Shown here: piece by piece, positions 22,301-31,789 of the stretch | How positions within the stretch are numbered: position 1 is the stretch's first letter | How the letters are laid out: every line of letters begins with the position of its first letter | Source of the DNA: Dipteris shenzhenensis | Taxonomy: Eukaryota > Polypodiophyta > Polypodiopsida > Gleicheniales | NCBI GenBank assembly: GCA_047967505.1 | Contig: CM106538.1 | Length of the DNA stretch: 64,000 nucleotides | Reading direction: 5' to 3' (one strand) | Program-made: the position numbers and the translations under genes | The notes under the pieces: model-generated | Told to the model about the DNA's origin: nothing | Database searches by the model: none | What the model saw: only the letters and a program-made list of their open reading frames with translations

Positions 22301-22620
22301 CAGAGAACTCAAGCAGAAGGACCCAAATATGTTGTACAACTTTCCAAAGTACAACTTCCCCAAAGAGATGACTCAGGAGGGATTTTGCTACCGCCTCCAG
22401 TCATTCAATGACACGTGTGGCTTAGTTCTCAATCCTACCATCATAGCAGTGGTCCAGTTCAACTGCCTCCTCCTCTTCCTCCTCCACAATCTCCCCACCC
22501 ACCATCACCCTATCGACGAACGCCTCCACAATCTAAACAACCAATCCCGACATCTGTCCTACGCAATTCTAGGACCTTTGCCTCTACCTCCACATCCGCA
22601 ATCTCCACGGACATGACATC
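19390..22620 (+). pseudogene. decayed coding sequence of unknown type inside the gypsy-like element
   Basis: Several non-repetitive open stretches in changing frames look protein-like but match nothing I know. Examples are AVEDAFRVASLSKVADRLPC (about 19433), LMQVKHTDHHQSIMPNIMLR followed by VEPLDTNWADYFCRQMRDEL (about 19770-19880), a coiled-coil-like AELELALTKLKEDLTISKSL (about 20660), PPLKVFSGAPTYSHFRSF (about 21920), and a 190-codon frame at 22044-22616 with WCYYRSAHVDCRIHPLYMPM and RELKQKDPNMLYNFPKYNFP. The VFSGAPTYSHFRSF piece has the flavour of a gypsy capsid (F-x-G-x-x-x-Y-x-x-F). The order suggests one long decayed protein, either a divergent Gag or captured sequence. Confidence 0.4.
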
Positions 22621-22775
22621 TGCATGTATGAGGATATGCACGCCACCCATTTTTGGAAGTGTCACTCGTACCTCACTCGCCTCACTTCACGACAGCTGGA
22701 CCACAATGTAGTCCTACAAACAATCCTCACCACCGACCTCCTCCAGCGTGGCTGACCTGAGCATGGATCAGTTTA

Positions 22776-22792
22776 AAACAAGAAGGGGGGCA
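22776..22792 (+). other. polypurine tract of the gypsy-like element
   Basis: AAAACAAGAAGGGGGG followed by CA and then TGTTAAC, which repeats the first six bases of the left LTR. This is the expected plus-strand priming site. Confidence 0.55.
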
Positions 22793-22798
22793 TGTTAA

Positions 22799-23283
22799 CT
22801 CTTATATAGCCACCAATCATAGTCAGTTAGGCTCAATTGGGTGGCCGACCCAGTCAGCCCAAAATGGTCGACTGGGGGTTGGTCCTAAAATAGGCCACCG
22901 ACCATACCATAGAACCGGTGCGCAAAAAATAGAGCAACAAACCTACGGTATCCGTTCGGCCCACAGCCATCCGAGATCATCTGAGGCTCCAAACGGGCCC
23001 CGCAACCCGAGAGTGGGCTGCCCTGGGAAATGCTCCATCTACCCTCAGTGCGGTCAGTCAAGGGATGCCTTCCTGCACTTGCATGTAGCCTAGTTGGCGG
23101 TGTGCCAACTCTATCTGAAGCCGTCCAGCCATCAGGCCACACATGGCCCCCATCTAGTGTCTAAACAAGGACCTACCAGATAAGCGAGCTACTCAAATGC
23201 CTTCTCCTCATATGGGGGGGCTTACAAGTAGCGTTAGCTGGTTCCCGCATAGTTACATGAGAGTGGAGCATTGATATCTAACA
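22799..23283 (-). repeat. truncated 3' LTR of copia G
   Basis: Matches 25650-26127 (CTCTTATATAGC.ACCAATCATAG through GATATCTAACA). It ends beside a run of seven C (the polypurine tract on the minus strand). The match stops at the TATA-like box, so the part equivalent to 25383-25645 is absent. Confidence 0.8.
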
Positions 23284-23313
23284 CCCCCCCTCAATGTCCA
23301 CCCGCAAGTGAAC

Positions 23314-25057
23314 TTACTTTTTCGGCCCAATGCCAAGTCGATGAAGATGCCTCTCCAGCAAGTCTCTTCCAAGAGCCTTCGTGAAGATGTCCGCAGCATT
23401 CTCTATAGTCGGACAGTACACCAAGTCAACCTCTCCATCCATGATCAGCTCGCGTACAAAGTGATATTGAATCTCAATGTGTTTTGTGCGAGCATGGAAC
23501 ACCGGGTACTTTGCAATCGCCATGCAACTCTAATTGTCACATGATAACTACGTAGGCTTGTTCTGCACTGCACCCATGTCCCCCAAAATCCTCCTCAATC
23601 ACACTGCTTTGCAAGAAGCAAAGCATGTAGATTTGTACTCGGCCTCGGTAGAAGAAAGAGCAAATGTGGGTTGCTTCTTGCTGACCCATGACACAACTCC
23701 AGATCCAAGTGAGAAATAGTACCCTGTCACTAATCTCCTACTGTCCACGTCTCCTGCCCAATCTGAGTCACAGAATCTGGTCAAGATGTTACTGTTGGTA
23801 TAGGTGATGCCATAATCAAGTGTGCCTTTGATGTATTTCAGCACTCGCATTCCTGCCCTCCAATGGTTCTCCCGGGGCTTATTGGAAAACCTGCTTAGTA
23901 CACTAGTCGCAAAACTGATGTCCGGTTGTGTGTTGCACAGGTAAATCAAGCTGCCCACAAGCCTTCTGTACTTCGCTTCGTCCACCAGTGGTGATGAATC
24001 CTCGTTTGAGAGCTTTGCATCAACCTCCATAGGGGTACCAACTGTTTTGCACTCAACCATGCCAAATGCCTTTAGTATCTCTCCAGCATACTTCAACTGT
24101 GAAATGAAGATCTGTTTTGGCTCCTGCCAAACTTCAATCCCCAAACAAAAATGCATCAGTCCGAGGTTTGTCACTTCAAACTCTCTTCCTAGCAAATGCT
24201 TCGTCTGCGAGATCTTCTCTTCATGGTTCCCTATTATGACAAGGTCCTCCACATAAAGGACCACGATCATACACCTGCCTCCTCTCTGAAGATATACAAA
24301 TTTGCATCAGATGGGCTCCTCCTGAACCCATTTTGCAAAAAGTAGGCATCAATTTGCTGGTACCATGCTCGTGGGGCCTGTTTCAGCCCGTAAAGTGCCT
24401 TCTTCAGTTTGCAAACTTTACCTTATGAACCGGAGATCTCAAAACCTAGTGGTTGTTCCATGTATACCTCCTCCTTGAGATCTCCATTCAGAAAGGCGGA
24501 TTTCACATCCATCTGAAACACGGGCGAACTTCCCTGGATAGCTAAAGCCAAAACACTACGAATTGTGTTTAGTTGAGCTGTGGGAGAAAAAGTATCTTGA
24601 TAATCAAAACCATGTACCTATGCAAATCCTTTTTCCATGAGCCGAGCCTTGTACTTATCCAATGTGCCGTCGAACTTTTACTTGATCTTGTACACCCACT
24701 TGGTTTTGATTACCTTGCGCTTTGGTGGTCGATCCACAACCAAGTGTTGTTCTTTATTATGGAGCCATACTCCGACTACATAGCCTCCATCCACCTATCA
24801 TCGCCCTGTGCCTCTTCAAGACACTTGGGTTCATCAGCACGGATCACTTCTGTCATCAAAGCATAGTTGACCAAGTGTTCCTGTGCCCTTCTTTGCTCCT
24901 CTAATCTCTTGGACCGGCGGTGTTCGGATGGTTCCTCCTCAATGGCTGGAGGTTCTCTGCTGTCCAAAAGCTGCTTTACCCACTTCGGGAATGGCCGTTG
25001 CCATTGTGGTTCTGCAGGCTCTTCTTTATCTTCTTTGTCTTGAATCCTCCCAAGCAC
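23314..25057 (-). pseudogene. copia G reverse transcriptase and RNase H
   Basis: Reading downward: RRSKRLEEQRRAQEHLVNYA (pre-RT linker), [134 protein letters not shown] and ENAADIFTKALGRDL. These are the ordered copia RT and RNase H landmarks. The active-site box reads YVED (24244-24255) instead of YVDD, which would remove one metal-binding Asp. Frameshifts near 24290-24430 and 23530-23600 also break the frame. Confidence 0.9.
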
Positions 25058-25139
25058 CGTTGGTGGGGGAGTTTGGTCTGCTGTTGGTGGCGGTACTAGA
25101 TGGATATCCTAGTCCTGGTTGTCTGGGAAGGAAGTATCC

Positions 25140-25312
25140 TCCTCTAATACCGATCTTGAAACTGGCCTCACATCCACCCCAGTAGCAATGTCCCAAAGCT
25201 CATATGCGCTTAGGATGGTCTTCATCTTTAACTTCTAGAGAGGATAGTTGGAGCCGTCCAACTTTCCGCTTTCGCCGAACGGTGGGATTTGCAGTCCTAC
25301 AGGCTAGGCCAT
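25140..25312 (-). pseudogene. copia G gag N-terminal scrap
   Basis: The minus-strand ATG at 25312 opens M-A-stop, then PVGLQIPPFGESGKLDGSNY and KLKMKTILSAYELWDIATGV. The pattern KLDGSNYPLWKLKMK..L is the start of copia Gag, here with TAG for the Trp codon. After about 55 codons the sequence passes into Pro-rich linker leading to the RT region, so the intervening 2-3 kb of gag, protease and integrase have been deleted. Confidence 0.75.
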
Positions 25313-25369
25313 CTCTCACAATTTGCTCGCAAATAGAAACACACTACCAAATCTTCTTGCTAGAGTCCA

Positions 25370-25382
25370 GGCTCTGATACCA
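25370..25382 (-). other. primer binding site of copia G
   Basis: GGCTCTGATACCA on the plus strand is the exact complement of TGGTATCAGAGCC and abuts the LTR. Confidence 0.9.
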
Positions 25383-26127
25383 TGTAAGAAAATAATACAA
25401 CATCTGTGCTCAATAGGTAACAGGATCTCATACACAAGAGAGAAAACAAGATAGTATGGAGAATCAAAAATTTGATTACTGTAGAACTGATACAATAGAT
25501 GGCGCTGCCTCCCAACCGTGCACTCAACCGTGCACTCTTGTGAAAGAAGCTTCGATGGCATGTTGGAAACAATAGAAGACAGAGGCTGGATGCTAAGGAA
25601 TCAGGGTTGTTGTAGCCAGTGATGAAATGGGCTTCACGGGCTTGCTCTTATATAGCTACCAATCATAGTCGATTAGGCTCAATTGGGTGGCCGACCCAGT
25701 CCGCCCAAAATGGTCGACTGGGGGTCAGTCCCGAAATAGGCCACCAACCATACGATAGAACCGGTGTGCAAAATAGAGCAACTAACCTACGGTCTCCGTT
25801 CGGCCCACAGCCATCCAGGATCATCTAAGGCTCCAAATGGGCCCCGCAACTCGAGAGTGGGCTGCCCCGAGAAATGCTCCATCTACCCTCAATGTGGTCA
25901 GTCAAGGGATGCCTTCCTGCACTTGCATGTAGCCTAGTTGGCAGTGTGCCAACTCTATCTGAAGCCGTCCAGCCATCAGGCCACACATGGCCCCCATCTG
26001 GTGTCCAAACCAGGACCTACCAGATAACTGAGCTACTCAAATGCCTTCTCCTCATATGGGGGGGCTTACAAGTAGAGTTAGCTGATTCCCGCATAGTTAC
26101 ATGAGAGTGGAGCATTGATATCTAACA
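25383..26127 (-). repeat. 5' LTR of copia G
   Basis: 745 bp; on the minus strand it starts TGTTAGATATCAATGCTCC and ends CTTACA before the primer site. CTATATAAGAGC at about 25648-25659 is a good TATA box for minus-strand transcription. Confidence 0.85.
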
Positions 26128-26325
26128 CTCCCCTCCCTTCTCCCCTCTCCCCCTTCCCTCTTTCTTATGTGGAAACACATTGCAACAATCCGAAGGCCGC
26201 TTGAGTGACACTTGCGGATGGCTCATGCCTTGCATTGCTCTCACAAGGAGTAGCTTGGAGTGGAGGCTCCATCGGCATCTCTTCAAGATCCCCATGACAT
26301 GTGAGTCACTGCCAAGACCCACACA
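26128..26325 (+). repeat. right-hand part of the gypsy-like element's 3' LTR
   Basis: Matches the last about 210 bp of the left LTR, including CCCTCTTTCT, GGCCGCTTGA.TGACACTTGCGG and GTGAGTCAC, ending CCCACACA. It resumes directly after the copia G LTR. Confidence 0.7.
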
Positions 26326-26552
26326 CCAAATCAACAGATAATACATTTAACAAATAAATTTGCAACTATGGCTACATCGTTCTTTGAGGTGAATACTACT
26401 TCAAATCATTTGGTAAAAGAATCAATAGCTACAAATGTATACTTCTTCCTAGATGAATGAGGGGAGATGGGGCCCACAAAGTAGACCCAATATGGATGTC
26501 CCACGTATCAAAATGGAGAAGATTTAGAATACTCATTACATGTGTTGACATA
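26326..26552 (-). pseudogene. gypsy integrase fragment
   Basis: On the minus strand the pieces SPHSSRKKYTFVAIDSFTK, then stop, FEVVFTSKNDVAIVANLFVK and CIIC-stop-FGV match the gypsy integrase core (GPI.P.S...Y..VAIDYFTKW.E......A..V..F....I..RFG.P). The Asp of AIDSFTK is the first catalytic residue; TGA replaces the Arg of RFG and another stop replaces the Trp of TKW. Integrase joins element DNA to the chromosome. The fragment is sandwiched between two LTRs of other elements, showing insertion into an older gypsy copy. Confidence 0.75.
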
Positions 26553-26905
26553 TGTAAAGAGAGTGGGAGAGAAGGAAGGAGTCTCACTTACAGCTTTCTC
26601 ACATACACAATGGGGGAATATACACAAAGGTGGAGGCTAAAAATAGTTTTCCTCTCCTTAGTTGTGAAAGCCAAAAGAACTCTAAGTACAAAAAAATAGG
26701 TGAACCCTATATGTGGGTCTCAAACCAAACTCAGCTAACTAAGGTGGCATACTAACTGAGCCACTAACTAGAGTACATAAAGATAGCTGTCATCCAGCTA
26801 TTATTCATGGGCAGTGTACCAACCGCATCTGCAGCTAACAAGTTGGTGACATAAATGCACAATGGTCACCCTAGCATATCACAAGTGGAGCTCGATATCT
26901 CAACA
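26553..26905 (-). repeat. 3' LTR of copia family 1 copy D
   Basis: 353 bp, the reverse complement of the family 1 LTR. CTCCCCCTCGAGCTC next to it is the complement of the family polypurine tract. Confidence 0.9.
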
Positions 26906-28466
26906 CTCCCCCTCGAGCTCAATCCCAATTTCTGCACACCAAGCAAGTCTCTGAACTTGCGCAACTTCTCTGCACGCAATTCCTTCGTGAATATGTCAGC
27001 TACCTAATCCTCTGTGCTGACATAAACTAGATCAATAAAACCTACTAGAACCTTCTCCTGCACATAGTGATAATGCACCTCAATGTGCTTTGTTCTAGCA
27101 TGATAGACTGGGTTATTTGCCAAGTGTATACTGCTCATGTTGTCACAATAAATGACAACTGGCCCATTTGTAGACTGATGCATATCATAAAGTAGCTTAT
27201 GCAACCAAGCTACCTCACATGCAGCCATTGCTGCACCCCTATACTCAGCCTCTATTCTCGAGAAGGCAACTATAGGCTGTTTCTTGCTGCTCCAAGTGAC
27301 TACCCCAGTCTCATAAAATAGTCCATTCTCCAATGTGGACTTTACATTCCTCAGTATGCGTCTAGCCACATCAAATGCAGTTTCCTTGGAGCCTGCATAA
27401 ACTGACTTACCAACCCAATAGCATAGCTCAAATCTGGCCTGGTAATAGTCATATAAATCAAACTTCCTATGATGCGTCTGTACAAAGTAGGTTCTTCCAA
27501 AAGCTCACCTGCATTTGTGCTCAACCTCACATTCTACTCCAAAGGAACTGAAATAGGCTTACAACCTATCATCCCATATTTGGATAGCATGTCCAATCCA
27601 TACTGCCTCTGCAAGAGCCATATCCAACTTGTGGATCTAATGACCTCAATGCCCAAGAAGTAATGCAGCTCTCCCAAATCCTTCATCTCAAACTTCTGCT
27701 TCAATAGCATTTTCACATGAAGGATATCTTCATCACTATCACCTGTGATGATCAAATCATCAACATAAATGACAAGTAGCATAATTTCTTTCTCTGTTTT
27801 TCTCACATAAAGTGAGAAATTTGCCTTGGAAATCTAAAAGCCAATAGTGACAAGATACTATCCTATCTTGTCAGACCATGCTCTGGGTGCTTGCTTCAAG
27901 CCATACAAGGCTTTCTTCAACCTGCAAACAAACTCAGGATGAACAGCATGAACATAACCTGGTGGCTGCTCCATATAGACCTCTTCTTGCAAATCACCAT
28001 GCAAGAAAGCATTCTTTACATCCATCTGATGTAAAGACCATCCCTTTGATGCAACCATAGCATTGACTACTCTTACAGTTGCCATCCTTGCAACCGGACT
28101 GAATATTTCTTCATAATCAATGCTATATGATTGTGCATACCCCTTGACAACTAATCTTGCCTTGTATTAGTTCACAGAACCATCTGCATTGTGCTTCACC
28201 TTATAAACCCACTTGCAACCAATTGCATTCTTGTCTTTAGGCAAAGGCACCAATTCCCATGTAGCATTTGCTTCCAAGGCATCCATTTCTTCATCCATGG
28301 CTTTCTCCCATTTTTCTTTCCCATGGCTTGCTCAAAAGAAGTGGGTTTGTGGTTCATGTATCACTTTGACCATATAGGCATAGTGAATGGTTGTAAATCC
28401 ATCATATTTCAGCCTATCCATAGGATACCTAGCTCTGGTAGACCTGCACAAAATAGGCTCACTACC
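26906..28466 (-). pseudogene. copia family 1 copy D RT/RNase H
   Basis: Minus-strand pieces in order: [20 protein letters not shown]-like linker, [77 protein letters not shown] (YVDD at 27757-27768, intact), KDLGELHYFLGIEVIRSTSW and HKLLYDMHQSTNGPVVIYCD. RNase H has an in-frame 99-bp deletion: LFYETGV runs straight into VTWSSKK, removing the segment with the catalytic Asp (D-x-D-W-A-G in copy C). Several TAG stops (for example the CAG of GFQIS changed to TAG) are also present. Confidence 0.9.
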
Positions 28467-29085
28467 CCCTCGTGTGTGGTTAAAGGTATGAATCTTTAAC
28501 ATTCATAATTTCATACAATGTTCATCCTACTTTGAGGATCTTGGTATTAGGTGCATATGATCTCCAAATGAACTTGTAGGCTTGGACAAATTAAACAAAA
28601 GAAAGAAAGCATTGCAATACCCTAAAGTCGGAGGGGAGGTTGGAAGGGTAGTGACTAGAAGAATGAAGAAGAAGAATTATTACAAGTGGATGGAGGTGAT
28701 GAGGAGTTGGCAGGATCAAGAAGATGGGCAGTGGATGTCGAGGATCCTGAGGAGGCTCCCATTGGACCATTAGATGTCACTAATGATGACATTACATTAT
28801 CTCAGTTCACACAAAAAAGACCCTTGAAGCGTAGAGCAATGGTATGTCATTGAAGTGTAATGAACTTCCAAGACATTCTAATACATTGTATGCGAGTAGT
28901 TATGTGCAAGTTAGTTATATGAGCATCACAACAATAAAGCTTGCAAGAGTTTTTTGCAATATAATAAAGATGTGCCATGCTTGGTGAATCATGATCCATT
29001 ATGTGTTCCATCCTCTCCATGGTTGTCTTGTTTGACTTGTTTCAATAATATTTAAGGCAAGTTCTGTGTTTTCCAAAAATGCAAT
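28467..29085. other. unassigned, one acidic coding-like scrap
   Basis: At about 28670-28850 one plus-strand frame reads GGDEELAGSRRWAVDVEDPE, then EAPIGPLDVTNDDITLSQFT and QKRPLKRRAM before a stop. It is hydrophilic and protein-like but unrecognised. Confidence 0.3.
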
Positions 29086-29776
29086 GTGCATGCAATTACT
29101 GTGCACAATGCAAATGATTTGAATGATGATTCACACGTAGGAAAATATCATGCTGCAGAAAGAAAAAAACAAGGAAGGAAGCATACTATTAGATGGTCTA
29201 GGGACACAAACAATGATGAAGGGCATCCTAATGAGAAAAGGTCCTTCCAAGTTGGCAAGGCACAAGAAGGGTCTGCTGATTATGTGGAAACTTTAGGGTA
29301 GGTTAATGACGCACGGGTAGGGAAGTTTGATGACGAACAAGCAAGGCAGATGACAAATATGCAAAGCAGGTTGACGAAGCAAGGGCAAGACAAGATAGTA
29401 AAGTTGAAGAAACACATGATGAGAAGGCAGACTTAGTGCTGGTGCAGATTGGGATGCAAAATTAGCAAAGATATCAATGTTGATGTTTAGAAGGATGCAC
29501 AAGATGATGCAGAAGCATATTTTTCTCTTGTTGATAAGGATGCACATGTTGATGCATCAACATATGAGGCTGATGTTAAGAATGATGCAGATGCTGATGC
29601 ATCACCACACAATGCTCATGTTGAGGAGGATACAGAGGCTCATGCAGAAGCTAAGGATGATGTTCAAAAGAATGCACATGTTGACACAGAAGCATCCGAT
29701 GCTAATGTTTAGAAGGATGCACAGGCTGATGCAAAGGCACATAAAGCTAAAGTTGAGAAAGATGCATAAGCTAATG
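29086..29776 (+). pseudogene. decayed hydrophilic protein with a 15-residue Ala/Asp repeat
   Basis: From 29470 to 29770 one frame encodes six to seven copies of a 15-residue unit, V-(K/E)-(K/N/E)-D-A-x-x-D-A-x-A-x-x-A-x (examples VDKDAHVDASTYEAD and VKNDADADASPHNAH), a 45-bp period in DNA. Upstream pieces of the same style (GKFDDEQ, then KYAKQVDEARARQDSKVEET) lie in shifted frames. TAG at 29488-29490 and 29710-29712, plus TAA near the end, break the frame. High Ala, Asp, Lys and Glu with no hydrophobic core resembles late-embryogenesis-abundant or other disordered stress proteins, but group 3 LEA repeats are 11 residues. The function is therefore unknown. Confidence 0.45.
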
Positions 29777-31789
29777 GGTCATTGCTTGCTTAGGTGTAGC
29801 CATTTTTGGTGAGGTTCAGGGAGTTTTCTATATATAGGTATCTTGCATGACCCATAACTTATGCATTGCTCAATAGAATTTGGCAAATGTTGTCTTTGTC
29901 TTCAAATTGTAGTACACATTCTAAACTTGAACATGAGACAAACAAATTATGGAGTAAGGATTTGGAACGAGACTGCCGTTAAAGAATTACAAGTGCTATG
30001 TTGCATGTGAAGCATGCATCCTGAAGATGATAGGATATAGAAATTTATTCAAAAACATCAAAATTTTATTATGTACATACATGCAACCAAGTAGCAAAGA
30101 TTTTATATTGATATATAAGCATAGCTTTGATAAAAATATCCCTAGAGCCTTATACCCATTCTATGAAAGGGGGATAGGCCCGGGTGAAAGCAAGATAACG
30201 CGGTATGATTTTTCCACTATATAGCATGAAAATATAGCAAAATGCATAGTACTTAGATGAAAAAAAACCAAAATGGTTGTTATATTTTTCAATGAAATAT
30301 AGAGTTCATTGCATAATTATGTGCACCACTACCAAGTAATTGAAATACTGACGAGACATTTCGGGTAGTTCTTAGATTCCAACTCCAAAATTATGTTCCC
30401 TCTTGATCGTGTTGTCAACCATTCGTTCCCCTATCCTCTAAGTTGAAGAGCTTCAATCTTCTATATTCACCGTTTGCACTACTGTGCTATCGTCTAGATC
30501 AACTTTAGTTTCCCCACAATGAGAATTAAATAGGTACAATGCGACAAACTTTTTTTGAAAGCGAGAGTGGTGAAGCTGAGAATCAATGCTTATTTGTTTT
30601 CTTTTGGGTTAAAATGCAGGTTTATATTATAAAGTTAAGAATTTTACATCATAAAAAACAACAAAACCACTCCTTCCCATACATGGGGGGAGAACTTACT
30701 AATATCTAAAGGTTTGTCAACTCGTTTGGGAGGTATTTCAATTACCTTCTTCCTTTAGCTCCACGTGGGATACCACCTTGATGACAACTGTGCTTGGAAT
30801 GTGAAGGTAAGGACATGGAAGTCATTGTTTCTAGGCCTTCCCTAGCTTTTCTCTGGATTATTTGGCTGGACTCTATAGGGTTTGCATGAATTGATCCCTT
30901 GACATGATTTCATTTTGTACTTTAGCTGATGCACTTGCGGTGTCCATGTGAGACATCAGTCTTTTGTATAAAGGTGGGCTTGGTGGAACTTTCTATAGTT
31001 CAGCAGGGGTAGACATTTTCTATGCATGTATGCCACTTTGCAATGTTGCTCTCTCTCTAGGTGCCCTGGTAGGTATAGAGAAAGGATCTAGAGAAATAGG
31101 AGGAGAAGTAGCAGTCTACTGAGGGGTCGGGCTTTCCTTCTCTTGATATAGAGGTTGTTATCTTTTGTTTACTTCCTTATCCACAAATAGTTGAAGCTGC
31201 TCCAACAGGCTTCTTTCTTCATGGCCAAGATAATATTCTTTCTGAGCAATTGCGTGTATCTACATCTGAGCTATGAGGATCTTCTGAAGGATGTCACTGT
31301 GCTCCTGTGAGAAAGATCCAATATGTGATCGCCACTAAGCCTAGTGCACACAAGGTCAGTGGAAGAACTAAGGAGGCTCAAAGCACACTACATAAGACAT
31401 GAGAGGGAGAGAGAAAATGTTTATCTTTTGCAATGTGTGTTCTCAACAATGCATGATAGGCCTCTTATATAGAGAGTGACCTTCGAATAGTCAACATTTT
31501 TGGGATCCTTTGATCCACATCTCTCCTTATGGATATCCTCAATCCACATCTCCACATCATGTAGTCCACATCCTAGGGTGGCTACTTTGATTCTTTCCTA
31601 TACCATACCTTAGCCTTTAATATATGTGCTCATGGCACCATGTATCTCAACATCCTGGTTACCCACATGAATTTAAGAAGACATTAGTAGCATCAACATT
31701 TCATCATTAAAGACTTTTGCACACAAGGAGAACCACATTGACCAAAGTGCCACAGCTCGAAAGGTGTTCCAGTTTGGTAGAGCTCTGTT
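29777..31789. other. unassigned
   Basis: About 2 kb without a recognised gene. The part nearest 31700 may be the 3' untranslated end of the adjoining minus-strand LINE. Confidence 0.35.

Larger units (their letters stand above)
22799..26127 (-). mobile_element. copia retrotransposon G, internal deletion derivative
   Basis: Minus-strand element with a full 5' LTR (25383-26127), a primer site, a gag N-terminal scrap joined to the linker before reverse transcriptase, RT and RNase H, and a partial 3' LTR (22799-23283). The interior is only about 2.1 kb; most of gag, the zinc knuckle, protease and integrase are missing. It lies within the right LTR of the gypsy-like element. Confidence 0.8.
16136..26325 (+). 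mobile_element. gypsy-like LTR element with gag-like interior, broken by a copia insertion
   Basis: The left LTR (16136-16888) is followed by a gypsy-style primer site, a 1.2-kb leader, a Pro-rich gag-like frame starting MRLRSGR, decayed coding sequence and a polypurine tract at 22776-22792. The right LTR starts at 22793, but after a few bases the sequence becomes copia LTR. Matching LTR sequence resumes at 26128-26325. No reverse transcriptase, integrase or RNase H was recognised in about 5.9 kb of interior, so it may be a non-autonomous element. Boundaries are inferred. Confidence 0.6.
26553..28466 (-). mobile_element. Copia family 1, copy D (3' half, reversed)
   Basis: A reversed 3' LTR (26553-26905) and the RT/RNase H half of pol. 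Similarity to copy B ends near 28466, so the 5' half is missing. Confidence 0.9.
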
